A program made the position numbers and the translations under genes. The notes below the pieces were generated by a model, which was not told where the DNA came from, made no database searches, and saw only the letters and a program-made list of their open reading frames with translations. A DNA stretch of 64,000 bases from Nymphaea colorata (taxonomy: Eukaryota; Streptophyta; Magnoliopsida; Nymphaeales; Nymphaeaceae): contig NC_045143.1 of assembly GCF_008831285.2 (NCBI RefSeq), positions 4,287,503 through 4,351,502 on the forward strand. The letters run 5' to 3'. This document shows positions 51,060 through 64,000 of the stretch, one piece after another; within the stretch, counting starts at the first letter, position 1, and every line of letters begins with the position of its first letter.

Positions 51060-53075
51060 ATGCACCTTCATAGGAAGCATTCAGATGGAAGACAATGTGC
51101 ATGTAAGAACTTATGTAGATAGCATGTCATCAGTTAGTGCTACTTCCACTCTCTGAAACCAAACCTTATAATGCATGGAGCAGAAGTTTCTTCTCCTCGA
51201 TGAGATTATTTCAAAAGCAAATTCCAGACGCACGGTGTAATAAGTTTAACTTAACCTTTTTCATGAAAACATAAAAAAAAAAATTAATGAAAGAGTTGTA
51301 AAACACTAAAAGGAGAAGTGAGTCCTGAAAGATAAATTAATGATAAACTATGAAATTACATTAGTTACTCCAGTGAAGCCAGCACATGCTTCCAGAGCGA
51401 AGCAATACTAGAATTATTTTCAGTTGCCTTCATATTTCAATACAAACCAGCCAGCTCAAATGTATTCAAATTAAAGAACTACTTTTAAATTCCAGATTTC
51501 ACTGCTAATTCTGTTTCTAGCAACTAAAATTCAGGAAAAAATATGTTGTTGAGGCATGTTATCCCATCCAATATGGAGAACCACTTCAAGAATTTCCGAC
51601 ATTATGAAGTAAACATAGTTGGGCCAGTTCTTTTCTTTCACTTGGCAACATGAATACCCCGTCATCAATGTATGTTTACTGTATGCAGCATTTGTTTTCT
51701 CAATTTTGCAAAGCAGCAGAGATAGAGTTACATACTCTCTCTTATAACAAAAAGAAAGAAGCACTTAACATAATAATTTAGGGTAAAGAAATGGATTTAT
51801 CTGCAATATTTGGGTGTCATAAAAGAAAGGATTGGAACATGGAACCTTTAAAGGCTTCTAGATCTGTATCACATAAATTTGACACCTCTGGTGTTCAACA
51901 GTTTCAGCCTTCAACTGAAGAGTGATGAAAGCCAGCCTGAAAATGGAAGGCCATAGAAATAAATAACCATCATAAAATCTCAAGCGCTATTTCCATCTCT
52001 TGTGATTGTGCAAAACATAGGGTTTTATGGTAGAGAAAAATGGACGAGCATGATCTCCAACTCACAGGACGTAAGGATGCATGCCTTCAGACATGGAAAT
52101 TTTGATATGATACTTTTAACATTGCTCATAAATAGGAGCGACTTCTCCATGTATGTGCATGATGAAAAAAATATAAGCTATTGGGGTGTCTTTAAAAATG
52201 CATCATACTGACATCACTAGCCTGTGGTCCATATGTATGAAACAACACCTAAAACAGCATGCACTCTGTCCCATAACAGAGAGGGCTTCGAGGCACATGG
52301 ATTTATGACTAACCAATAGAACATAAAGTTCAAGTAGATAGAGAAAAACAACCAATTTATGATCATCCTTTCATCATAGGATTTAATCAAGATTTCCTGA
52401 GGAAAAAGGGCTTTAGAACATCATTGGTTCGAAGAATAAAATACGTGAGGTTTTCAAAATAATAATAATAATAATCATAACAAGCATAATAAAACTTGCA
52501 AATGACTCATTTTTTCCTAGATATTGACCAGAAGGTCATGTGCAATGAAGCACATGTATAGTCAGCAAACAACAACCACAGAAAGATAAGAAGCAAAATT
52601 CATAAGTTCTTGCATCTACAACTTTGTATACAGTATGATGAATTCAACATATAATCTTTTAACAAGACGCAAGAAACGGCTACCATGTCTCAGCCGCTTT
52701 TCCAGTGATAGTAGAAATTACAACATTATGTACAGACAGAACAAAGTTCTTTGACTTTTTCTTCCAGCAGATGCATAGAGAAGTGAACAAGACAAGAAAA
52801 TGCAATTGAGTTTACCAAGGAGGGAGAACATTCAAGTGTATAGAAGGCTCAAATGCCTAAATTTAGAAACACAAAAAATCACTACACACGCCATTCGCAT
52901 AATTGATAATCCCCAAAAAATGCACATAGAACAATGTTTTCAACTTTATTACATTTGTCAAAAATAAAAATTTACAGAAGAGTATAATAACCTGCAAAGA
53001 GCTCCTAAATTGACAGCCTAAGGAGAATTCTACTTGGAAACGAGTCATTTGCCAAACTAATGACTAGGAACATTA
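51060..53075. other. Spacer or 3' region of the ENT gene
   Basis: AT-rich sequence with no domain-bearing exon. Part may be 3' UTR or introns of the minus-strand ENT gene; an AATAATAATAAT run lies near 52460-52473. Nothing else is supported. Confidence 0.4.
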
Positions 53076-55337
53076 TCAAAAACTCTGTGAAGAAACTAGT
53101 TTCCTTAATTCCAGCAAATGTTCATCATTTGAAATGTTAAGGTTAAGCCGGAGATTAGTCATTAATGCTTCTTGTTCCCAACTTAAGGGACCAGAGGCAT
53201 GCAATGCCTCCAGGGTAGAACGGTAGGCATGTAACTCCAGCTTATGGATTTCTGAACCAATTTCCTCTTTGCTAGGAAAAAAGCATTCTTTCCTATGTCC
53301 AAGAATACATGAAGACTCTGCATCATCAAAACATCCATCCATTTCTTGCCTACAGTATGCATTGTACTGGTGGGACAGATTATGGGAGGGATAGTTGGCA
53401 GTACTACAGCTAGCAACAGAGCATTCACTGGTCTGCGCCCCATTACAATCTATTCTTCTCAATGGTATATATCTGGTATCCAAAAGTGGTCTGTCATGCT
53501 CACCACCCATTTCAGAATTTCCAGTTCTTTTATCTTTGAAGGAAGTATGCATGCATTTTTCACCCAACAGTGCATGTGGGGAAGCAACTGCATCTACCTT
53601 TTTTAACAATTTTGAGGGCCTTTCCTGGAAAAGTTCTTTTGATCCACCCACTTTTCCTGTTGTGATCACTTTTGTGTAAGCCCCCATGGTTTTTTCAACA
53701 TTAGATGATGAAGACAGAAGCCTAGAGGTTCTCTTCCTGGTTCTCAATACAGAAGACTCCATAATTGGCTCCTGAAGATAAGTCAACTCCCGGCCAAGAA
53801 AATAGCTGTCTCTGTGATCATTCATGTTTGCGTGCATCTCCTGTAATGAGGAGCATTTACTGTGAAGCTTTGCAGTAGAGAGACCACCGATTTGGTCACA
53901 ATTAAGATTTTGAGGGACCTGCATATGGAAAAGGCAATCAAGATGGCATTAATGTCATGAAGGAAAGCACCATCAAAAGCATGTTTATTGTAACTAGAAA
54001 TTTGATGAAATGATCAAATAATAAGCTAACCATCCAATTCAAAGGAAAAACAAAAAACAATAAAAGGTTTGACGGAATTCAGCAGCCACTTGTTTGACTC
54101 AATGATGTCCAGAGAAATTTGCCTGTGGGATGTGTAACACGTAATTGTGTCAACATGAGTAACAAAAAGAAACCAATTCTAGACTTTTGTTGACACACAT
54201 ATCAGCATAATGTGCATATCTGAGTAAGTAAATATCCAATTTCATTCAATGCTAATGTAGTAAGGGTCCAGACTCCAGAACATGACAACGTGTAATGTTC
54301 ACCCATCAAAGTCACAAGCTATCTGCCTTCATAGATAAGAAATCAACCAGTCACAGCACTGGGTCAGGCTCCATAACTTTTGGATAAGAATCCGCTTAGG
54401 AATTGGGAACTATAAATAAGAAAACATACTTCCAACTTGGAATAATCTATATGCTAGACACGTATTACATAATGAAGATGATTGTGCGAAGTGAAAATAC
54501 AGAACAATATGTATGTGCACACAACCTGTACAGAAATGCACAGCGACAGCATAATTATCTCATGCAACTCCTGAAGAGACACAAAAGAGAACTGCACCAC
54601 CAATAATTGTTTCAGTGAAAATGTGCCCAAAGATTAAACAAGCTAGATAATTCAAAACAAAGAAGAAGCTGATCGAAGATAAGCTACTGTCACGAATCAT
54701 GGAAATATTATGAAGAAAGACGTCTAGTTACTAAATACTCATAGTTAACTCAAATCAGAAAAATCATGTAAACCACAAATTGGTTCTTTCTTTAGAAAGA
54801 AGAAGGAAGCAAACACTAAACTTATATTTTTCACAAAGTTCTTTTCTCTCGTTGGTTACAATTATCTGCATAAACGTATCCCATAAGAGAGATGAAACAA
54901 AGAATAAAAAGATTTTCCAAAAAAAAAAAAAAGATTATAGGGAGAATAAGTGTCTTATCAACAAAAGAAAACACTCAAAACCATCATAAACCATTCATTA
55001 CAAAAAGAAAAGGAAGTATGCCATCTGATGATCCTTTAACAACCAACGGATCATTAAACTAGAGACACCTTGAAAAGACAAAACTCAATTAGATGAAGAA
55101 ACGGGGGGTAGCTGTTACCTTCTTCGTTGCTCTCAGCTGATCATCGCACCGTAACTTGACCATCCTAACACCAGATTCACATAAGGGTCTCTTCTTACAG
55201 GATCCAGCGTCGACAGGCTCGACCGATTTCCGAGGCTCCCGGTTCATAGCAGGACAGGCAACCCGAAAGGAAGATGCTACAACCCCGTTTGCTTTCGTCC
55301 TCGCACAATCATCAGCGTTCCTTCTCTTCACCTTCAT
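53076..55337 (-). CDS. ENT (EMSY N-terminal) domain protein
   Basis: ENT domains are about 80-residue helical modules, first seen in the BRCA2 partner EMSY and in plants mostly in chromatin-linked proteins. Two minus-strand coding exons, 55119-55337 and 53076-53918, join in phase 0 (ATKK|VPQN) and give 353 residues. The C-terminal 60 residues hold the ENT core: EIHKLELHAYRSTLEALHAS followed by LSWEQEALMTNLRLNLNIS and NDEHLLELRKL (about 293-350). The rest is low-complexity, Ser- and Lys/Arg-rich, with possible nuclear signals near the start (MKVKRR) and in exon two (RTRKRTSR). The ATG at 55337 follows a likely leader-intron acceptor. Arabidopsis EML proteins carry ENT at the N-terminus with an Agenet domain; here ENT is C-terminal and no Agenet is seen. 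Role in chromatin is inference. Confidence 0.8.
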
Positions 55338-55786
55338 CTTCAATGTTGGGGAGAACTTTTGGATTCTCACACTGTTAATGGAAACCAATATGGTTCAGAA
55401 TACCTCTCACTCACTTTAAAATCAAGCCGACCAACAAAGATTTCTTTCTGAGACAATAATAAAACAATGAAACGTAGAAACAGAAAGAGTGGCCCATCTT
55501 GAGTCCTTGAGACGGAAGCAAAACGGATACTCATCAAACTAACTAAACACCAATTACCAAAAGCCAATCTTTTGATGAACTTAGAAAACCGACAACTCCC
55601 CAAAATATGAGAGGCGCTTTGATTACTTAACAACGAAAAACCATTTACTTTTGCTAGGAATCCAAGCAGAAGAAAATCCATAGAATCTAAAACGAAAAAA
55701 GGAAATAAAAACTTACAACAGAGATCGAATACAGAATTTGCTTCCCGTGGTGAGATTGGTGATTTTCTCTGATGATTGTTTTGCAA
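55338..55786 (-). promoter_or_regulatory. Probable 5' leader of the ENT gene with intron and short upstream ORF
   Basis: A donor (CTGTT|GTAAGT) ends a candidate leader exon at 55717, and an acceptor (TTAACAG|TGTGAG) starts the next at 55371, 34 bases before the coding ATG at 55337. An ATG at 55786 in the first exon would open a 24-codon upstream ORF that crosses the junction and stops at TGA just inside the second exon. The transcription start is unknown, so inclusion of this ATG is inference. Confidence 0.4.
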
Positions 55787-55789
55787 GAT

Positions 55790-57235
55790 GGCTTATTTCT
55801 TTGGTAGAAAACTAAGTGCGTTCCCGGTAATTATTTAAATAATGAATGATCTTTTCTCTTACATTTATTTCTTGAACAAGAAAGAAGAGAAGGCTAGAAA
55901 TTTAGAAAAGAAGAACAAACAAGGAGAGGCAAAGGAGGAAGGGAAGACAAAGGAAGAGAGAGAGGGTCAGGTGGAGACGCCAAATGGGTGATTGGGGGTC
56001 TCTCCCCTTGCAGGAGAAAGAGAACACAACCAAAACTGAAAATTTTTTTGGACGTGGTTTTCCACACCGCTGGAGACAAGCAAATATTTGGTGGTTTTGA
56101 AAGAATAACAGCTTCGGTGGGTTTTAGGTACCCTCTTCTTTCATCTTTTCGATTATTTTCCCCTTTTCTCATTACCTTTTCTTCTTCTCTTGTATTACTG
56201 TTGTCTTTGTTTTGGGTAGTTAACGTTTGAAATAGGAAGAGCAAAGACACCAATCTTTTCTGTTCTTATATTTTTCAAATTACAGGCAACGATAAGTAAA
56301 AGTATGCAGCTAAAAAAAATGCAATATTAAAACTTCATAAGATATCGAATATGTACAATGAAATCATATTGAAACACCATAAGAAATCCAAACGCTTTAA
56401 ATTGCAGGCAAAAAATGTCTTTGCAAATATTCACAAATGTACCATTGGAGATTTTAGAATGATTGATGAAACATCCGTGTGGGGTGAGATATCTACTTTG
56501 TTTATTAAGAAAGGCATAAAAAGCAAAGGAAATACTTGCACTACAGGCAAGTGGGGTTGCTTCTCCTCATCATTAGGTTATTGTTTGGTTTTAGAGAACT
56601 GCAAAGTTCCTACTCCTCCTACAATTGTTTCTCTCTCTTTCTTTCTTTTTTTTCTTTCTTGTTCAAGATGGAACTCGCGATTCCTTAGACATTTGTTCAG
56701 TTTGCTTTTCAAGGATTGAGTTTGAGACTCTAAAAACCTAACCATCCAACTATCTGATTTCACTAAATCCTAAAAGATAGTGGCAAAGGAGAAGTTTGGA
56801 GTTACCACAAATGTAAGTTACCTTATCTGGTTTAAATGAGACTAATCGGTTTCTAGGCCATGCTACCATCTGGAAATAAATTTCTTCTCCTAATATCAGC
56901 GGCTGTTATTGAAGCCTCAAGCTCTTGCGAAATATTATCAACCAAGGCTGTTGAAATTGGTTTCTGAATCTACTGTTCCCTAAGAAGATGTAAAATAAAG
57001 CCACATTAAATTTCAATCGGAATTGCTTTGAGTTTGAATGACAAAAAAATATACAAAAACAGAAGAGAACTTAACAGAAACATAAGAGGATCACAAGATA
57101 TATAACGAGATCTAGACATGGCGCAGTCGACTGGGAAAACTATGTAATAATCCTTCGAATGATAACAAAAATGGTGTAGTAAAAAGCCCTAATTCAACAG
57201 TGTCACTTGATCATGACGGAATAAAAAGCAAAAGG

Positions 57236-57269
<34 letters not shown>

Positions 57270-58230
57270 AAACTAACTTTCTTAGATGTAGATCCAGTTT
57301 AGGTGTTACTCTTTGTTTATGCGATATGGGGTGGGCACATAAGCCATATAATACGTACAAGCAAAATCATGTGCACAGGCATAGATGAGTTTGTGCCTGG
57401 GCTTCATTAGGTTTGCTTGTATCCAACCGTATAACTTTTTTGGATTTTTTTGGGTTCTTTAATTTCTATTAGTTACCTTATCAAAATGCAGGTTTTTTAT
57501 TGATCAGTCAGTAATTATGCTTCAGTTTAAAGTTTAAATTTTAAATGTAGCAGTTACCAAGTTAATTACTTTAGGCAATTATATCTTTTGAGAAGCGTTT
57601 AGATCTTTTAATTGACTTGTTTTGGATCGCTATTGTTTTGATATAAATATCAAGTGCAATTCCATGAACTATGGTTCAATTACATTTGCAAGTTTCTTTT
57701 TCTTTTACATTTATGAGCCAATATATAATAAATGAATGCTGTGCTCTATACCAAAATTTATGGGCTAAAAAATCATGTGTATTTCAAAAAATTTGATTGG
57801 ATACATGGTTTTTACTTTTAAGGACAAAACTGTGTCATCTTTATAATTACTATCAAGTAGAACATTGTCTCTCTATTATTATTATATATATGTATATATA
57901 TATAATAGTATCGACATATGTCGGCCGCTGCATATTGCCTGATGACAAATTATGTAAAAGTCGTTACTAAAAACACTATGCAATGGAGGTAAACGGTTTA
58001 TGGTATTTTTAACAACGGTTTGTGATGTATTTTATCATGCTTTTTAAATATCTAGTCATTCAGCAATATCTAGCAACCGACATATTTTTACTTTTTATGT
58101 ATATGCTAGAAGGCTAAAAACTAGAACTTCGTCCCCAAATATACTATAAACCATTGACAAATGCATCATAAACCATCACTAATCCTCCTCTTGCAAAATT
58201 GTTTTTTGGCGACACATCTCTTATTTTGAA
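55790..58230. other. Upstream flank of the ENT gene and spacer
   Basis: AG-rich sequence near 55880-55970 is probably promoter or leader of the ENT gene on the minus strand. A short (TA)n array lies at 57243-57268. No coding exon can be supported. Confidence 0.4.
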
Positions 58231-58234
58231 CTAC

Positions 58235-58343
<109 letters not shown>

Positions 58344-59726
58344 AATGGTGATTTTGGTTGTATAGACAACGCGGCGTATGACCTATCATAATAGACGGTT
58401 GAAAAAAAAAACATTCCTCAATCGGCAGACATTCGTGATCACCGGTAATTGTTAATTGTATACGAACCTCTAATTCCCCGTCCGTCTCTTTTCGTAGAAA
58501 CTCCCAAACGTTTGGGAGAGCTTGATTAAGCCCAGGTCCCCTAAATGCAATCGAAAATCTTGAAAGGCATGGCCAGGGTTAATTTGGATGTGCATCTCGT
58601 GGTTTCGCCATAAAAAGAGCTAGCTGCTTCACGGAGTGATTGACAAGGGCTAGTTTGAAACTCAACACATAGTGAGCATGTTGTATGAAGGGCATCAAGT
58701 TGAAGACCCTCAAACAATCAAGTTCCAACTCTTCTAGAAGAACCATTCTGTAGATGATTGTCATACTTTTTACTCCCAACTGACTCAGTCAAGCGAGTTG
58801 GCTCAGTGACTCAGACAGTAGGTGGTTCCACTCGATCAATTAGGAGATGCCAAGAAGCATGTGTGTTTTAGCTCTAATGGGCCTAGTATAGCTGGTCGGG
58901 TTGATAGACCAGTAAAAGTGCGGTCATCAGTATCAGTTTGATTTGATTCCAGTGAGATTATGCTATTCGGCCAATGAAGTGGCACTGTACTAAGTTGAAA
59001 GCACATTGTTCCAACTCTAACTCCGGCGCGGTCGTGGACTCCATGAACAAAGGAAAGGAAAGAGCTTCAGCTTTCACTTGAGCAGTGGGTTATTAATCTT
59101 CCGACTGACCTGAAGAAGTTCTACTTTCTAAGTTTTAATTATGTAACTCACCCCTACTGATGTGCGCACTATTTTCTTTTCTCAAATGTATGCTCTATCG
59201 ATCATGCCATACTGAAGGGGATGTTAGGCTGCATAACCTTCCTTTGCAAATAGAATACGTGTATTGCATACTCATGAATAACAACTGTTGTACAAAATTT
59301 TTCACAAAAGAAAATTCTTAGTCTTTTCCAAGAATCGTTTTGTTTTAGAAATTCAATCGTGACACATGGTCGCCTCAGTAAACAGTATAGACATAAAGAA
59401 AAATGTGTGCCACCTGTAAGCGTAAACTGAACAAATATATGTTTTCCAGATCAACAGATGAATTAGCTTTCTTTCAAAAACTTCTTACACGCTTGTAATG
59501 TTCCAGTAATTACTTTTTACAAAGCAAAAACACCAAGTTTAATCCTGAGCGCAACTTGGTTCCAAAATGGTCCTCATCAAATGACTGAGTTGGTCAGCCA
59601 TGCTTTCGATGCAACGATCGAACAGTTGATGCAGTGGTTATTCGTTGAACATCATACATTTGTCGTATCCTTCTGCTTCTCGATGCTTTCAAATGCAAGT
59701 GAGATCATGGAACATGAACAAGGGAG

Positions 59727-59872
59727 AGGACCGAAAAAGAATGGCTTTGGTCGCTAGCTAGCTTGGCTTGTCTTCAAATCCGATCATTAGTTTTTTGACA
59801 GGACCGAAAAAGAATGGCTTTGGTCGCTAGCTAGCTTGGCTTGTCTTCAAATCCGATCATTAGTTTTTTGAC
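59727..59872. repeat. Exact tandem duplication of a 73-bp unit
   Basis: The unit starting AGGACCGAAAAAGAATGGCT at 59727 is repeated at 59800, with the same 73 bases through ATTAGTTTTTTGAC. No mismatch is seen between the copies, which implies a very recent event or a local assembly artefact. Each unit contains a GCTAGCTAGC palindrome. Confidence 0.97.
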
Positions 59873-62098
59873 AATTCCTCTCTCCATGACAGATCCGATC
59901 GGATTCCATTTGACCATACGTAAGCATAATATGATTGCCATTATATGTTAAAAAAAAAAGGGCCAAGTTCAGCTTTTGTGCCAGCTCCATGGTGGAGGAT
60001 CCATGGATGGATCTAGAAATTCATTCCGTTTAATTGAACCTTCTTAAACTGTTTCTTTTTAAGTACCAAAATGATTTGCTCAAGAACAACAGATTCTAAG
60101 AAGTAGAAAGGGCCTTGGACAGGAAATGGATGTTGAAGTCGCTACAACGTTTTTGGGTATTATGCTCCAACTTTTCAAAAGAAAAATGTATTGGATATTT
60201 TTGTCATCTAATATTAATTTACACATATTTCTTTTTATTTTTCTATCAACCATCCATTTATTTTAGATTGATGGCCTTGATTAGATGGTTGAGTGACTCT
60301 AGATAACTAGAGTCAAGGCTATGCCGATGGCCGTAGCTGTAGACCTATTTCCTGCAGCAAGATAGTTGTAGATGTCTCCCCAATCTTCATCTATGGTGTG
60401 CTTTCCCGACCAGGGCTTGCATCGGTGTCTGGTTGGTCTCCCTTCCAAAGGTAGGCATGGCTACTATTTTTGCATCGCCTTGTCTAGCTAGAATGGGTGG
60501 TCAGTTGCTTTAGCATTTGCAATGAGGCCATTAAGTTCCGATAGTGCAGTTGAGCACTAACTGTGGTTGGTACTAGTGTGTTTATCACGGCCATTTTTCA
60601 GTTACTGATTCGAAAGTTACGGCTATCCTCTCTCTGTTATTTAAATGTTTTTATTCTTTTGGGGTCAAGTTCTATATCCCTCTTCCTCTCTATCAGTGTG
60701 AATACGGATGTTGGTAGGTTGGATTTGGATAAGGTATCTGATGGAACTGTTTCAAAAAAATTTTAATATGAAGAAAAGTAATCACCCAATTAAGAAACCG
60801 GACCTGATTTCATTTTAAGAAATGAAATCCGATCGGATTAGAATTTAGATTCATTTTAAATAAATATCCAATTGGATTCGTGCATGTTCAGATTGGGTTT
60901 TAAATAAATACCCTATATCCTGTATTCCTACATTTTGAAAGTTGATTATTTGCATATTAATGCAGTTCTAAATTGATTGTGTTTTTTAAAAGCCATATCC
61001 TTATTTGGTCGTGAATTTAAAGTCAGTTTCGAATTGTAAATTTAAAAGATAGATTCAAAGATGCTAAAGACCTTCCTTCATTGGTCTTCGAATCTTAATT
61101 CCATTCGGAATATGGGAACATTATATAAACCAGATATGGTAAAAAGGTATACACGGTTCACCTCCACAGGAAGTTACCATTTATGACCAATTTTAGAGCA
61201 TTTATTATGCAGTTCTCATGTATTAATAGTATTATAGACTTTTTACATTTTAGTATTCGAATAATTGTAATTTTAACAAAGGTGCAGCAAAGTCTGAATG
61301 GTTCTGATTCGATTCTGATTATTATATTTGACATTTTTAAAATAGCTAGAGACAAGATTAAATAGTCGTGCAGTTGATAAGCGGTCATAAACTATAGCTT
61401 GGTCCAATTCTCAGAAGTACATGATTTCTTTAATCCACATGATGTATTTAATTAGTTAGTTAAGGAGAAAATATACCACCCTTTAGAGCAGCTTTAAAAT
61501 AGGATATTAATTTTCTTGACCTACGTAGGAATCTTGTCCTAAACATCTGTTTGGATCTTTCTGTGAAACAATTTTTTTTTCTTTTTTGAAAAAAAAAAGC
61601 AATATAATCGATTTTAAGACCGAATTCCTTACGAACTAAAGGTGCTAAGATGCACTTTATTAAAGTAAGTTGAGATGGTTCTAAGAGTTCTGTTGCCAAG
61701 AAGATTTGGTTCAATGGCTAGTCAAAAGTAGACAGGGATTGGTCCTTTCCAACCTACACAACTTTAATTAATTTAAAAAAAAACGAAGTTTAAATGGTAG
61801 GTTTTTGAATGAAAATGAACTATATGCGTGTAAATCTGGTGCTTATTGATACTATAAACTATTGCAAGGTTAAATGTACACACTAAAACATAAAAATTCT
61901 TTATATAAGATCATTTTTTCAAGCTCTTTTGTCTTTGTGAAACACGGTTAGATGTGAGATTATGATGCAGAGTTGCATCCCATGTACTGCAGTTTTGACC
62001 TTCTTCAACTTAAAGAACTTGCTCTGAAATTCCATCCGATGAACTTATTCTTCTATTCAAGTGGTAAACTTATTGAGAATATTGTTCTTACTTTTTAA

Positions 62099-62369
62099 TA
62101 GCAACCGATGTTATGAAAATCAGAAACTGAATCAAATTAGTTGGCCGTCAATTTGACGATTCAGCTGAAACAGTTCTGAGTCTGCAAAATATATTATTAT
62201 ATTTTTTACGAAATAAACATAAAAGGTCTCTAAACTAAAGTAAAAATATTTAAGAATCGCGAAACGCTATGTGACAGGTTGCACCGGTTCATCCGCTGAT
62301 GAATCGAATTGGTTTACCATGAGGTTGAATAATATTGGCCGACCCACACAAAATTTTACAACACTGCTA
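62099..62369. mobile_element. Possible non-autonomous element with imperfect inverted ends
   Basis: The left end TAGCAACCGATGTTATGAAAAT and the reverse complement of the right end (ATTTTACAACACTGCTA) share TAGCA, TGTT and AAAAT with a small gap. The interior contains GAATCAAATTAGTTGG, GCACCGGTTCATCC and GAATCGAATTGGTTTACC, wording common in short plant repeats with paired GGTT/AACC motifs. No target duplication is visible. Confidence 0.35.
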
Positions 62370-64000
62370 ACAACTGTTACATGTTTTTAAGGTCTTGTAA
62401 TCAAAGTAGGCAGAAGACGACATGCAATGACATTTTTCTCGATTTAAAGGTATTTTTTATCGTATTAAAAAGTATGATAGCCAAAACAAAAAGGAAACAA
62501 AAACACAAACATAAAAATCATTATTGGGTACTGGAAATAAGGAATTCATTAATGGGTATCAGGAATTTATTTGGTTAATCGCTAAAGAAAAATGCTTTTC
62601 CACTGTCCGTGCTCATTGTTATCTCGAAGCGACAAATGCAAAGCACATACGAATAAAGTTGTCTTTCTTTATTATGTCAGTCACTTTAATTATGGGCTCC
62701 CCAAAATTTGCAAGTTTGCAAGTTCACGTGTATACGATAAGAAATTTGATTATCCGGCATGAACACAAAATGTCATCAAATTTTTGTGAAGAAATGCAAA
62801 ACCAGTGGTTGCATCTTCGGAAAAACGTCATGCGGCTACAATCAGAAGAAGGAAAAGAAAAAGTGTTCGGAAAGAACTCACGTGCCATGAACTCAGTTTA
62901 TCAATCCTCCTTAGGCTGTTAAGCTTGTCATGTTCTTGTGGTTGTGTTTCCTTGTCGAATACCATTCACTCATTTCGCCAATGCCTTTAATCGCTATTAA
63001 TGGGATTCCACTTGCATGGGAGCTACCCATGATGGTAGGTGAACCCCGGGACAGTAGACAATACTGGCCGCAGTCAGAGAATCTATGTGGCTATACTTTT
63101 TATACAATCTTTTTTTAATGCATTCACAGAAACAGGTAGAACTTAACTATAGAACAGCAACTTATCGGGCCAAAATATTATCAGATAACTAAGGAAATTC
63201 ACTGTCCAACAATTGAATTAACATGTTTCCGTATCATGTTTGAGTCTCAAAACATTCAGAACCTTTTTACCACTATGAGATTATTCTTACGTTTCCGTTT
63301 CCTTATCATGTTTGATTTAGTGGCCCTTTTTTTTTTATTCTCGCACGCACAAATTTAGCCACCTAAAAGAGTCAAATATGCATTTCAACTACAGTTGTCT
63401 GGAACAGCCTCGGTTCAGAAACACAATTCATCAGATAGTACTCTCTCGCTCTCTCTGTGGATCCCTCATTTTTTTCTTGTGTAACGCCCTTTCAAGTGTG
63501 TGTGTTGATACATTCCGTTTAAGCATAATGAGCTATCAAATATGGAGTCATCCAAAATCAGCTGGTGGAGGACGTTCTACGCCCTAAAAGCATCTCCAAT
63601 TTATTTTTGAGACACAAGTTGTCTTTATTAAGAAACTCCCTGTTGAGCGATTGCTTCTCACACCTCTGAGAAGCTTTTATTTAGGAAAGAAGAACGACAC
63701 ATTGTTACCGACTAGTAGTCGCCCACAATAAAGACAAACATCAAAGCAGTCTTCATAACATAACAAGATACACAACTCACAGGTACCATAACCCTGTCAA
63801 TTGGCAGATAGCAGCTGAAAATGTCCCAACTAATTTGTTCTCTCGCAATTCCCTTTAGACCAACATAGCTAATTATCCGTTCAGAGGAAACGTCATTCTC
63901 AAAGCATGCTTACGGTAAGATATAGAACTCACGAAAATGGTTTTATTAGAATAACTACATCATGCTTGAAATTGCTACCTGGTTTTGACAACATGAAATA

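Larger units (their letters stand above)
58345..64000. other. Right-hand spacer without a supported gene
   Basis: AT-rich intergenic sequence with the 73-bp tandem duplication at 59727-59872 and an element candidate at 62099-62369. Open frames at 60.1, 62.5 and 63.4 kb are short and have no domain or convincing splice context. Confidence 0.5.

Noticed and set aside
62524..62922. 132-codon plus-strand open frame near the right end
   Set aside because: No recognisable domain, AT-rich codon content, and no supporting splice or promoter signals.

Overview
The window is nuclear DNA from a flowering plant. Its genes have many introns. They encode apoplastic laccases, a plant-type Ran GTPase, a CYP734A-type cytochrome P450 and an ENT-domain protein. 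The spacers are long, AT-rich and full of microsatellites, especially (TA)n joined to (GA)n or (GT)n. I cannot name the species. Intron-exon structures come from splice signals, reading phase and family knowledge, not from transcripts.

Layout. 0.7-4.2 kb (+): a laccase copy in five visible exons with a one-base frameshift just before its C-terminal copper site and no visible signal-peptide exon; probably a pseudogene. 8.4-9.0 kb (+): the decayed remnant of a further laccase, exon 4 and part of its following intron, split by about 180 bp of foreign DNA. 9.9-14.6 kb (+): an apparently intact six-exon laccase of 585 residues. These three form a small tandem laccase cluster. 18.6-23.0 kb (+): a complete Ran GTPase gene (221 aa, eight coding exons), with an intron directly after the ATG. 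29.2-31.6 kb (-): a complete CYP734A-like P450 (541 aa, five exons), expected to inactivate brassinosteroids; one intron appears to be GC-AG and 99 bp long. 53.1-55.8 kb (-): a 353-residue protein with a C-terminal ENT (EMSY N-terminal) domain and a probable 5'-leader intron with a small upstream ORF. Two unassigned exon-like stretches lie downstream of it at 49.2-51.1 kb (-).

The rest (about 4.3-8.4, 14.6-18.6, 23-29, 31.8-49 and 56-64 kb) holds no gene I can support. It contains short non-autonomous element candidates, among them a 201-bp element with a 9-bp target duplication. It also holds local duplications: a 388-bp unit in three copies, one carrying a datable insertion, and an exact 73-bp tandem duplication. 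Several long dinucleotide arrays are present. I saw no reverse transcriptase or transposase domain, no rRNA or convincing tRNA gene, and no CRISPR.

The genes share no obvious pathway. The laccases act on phenolics in the cell wall, Ran in nuclear transport, the P450 in hormone turnover and the ENT protein probably in chromatin. I did not find an undescribed system. The best leads are the decaying laccase cluster, the GC-AG intron and the insertion/duplication structures.
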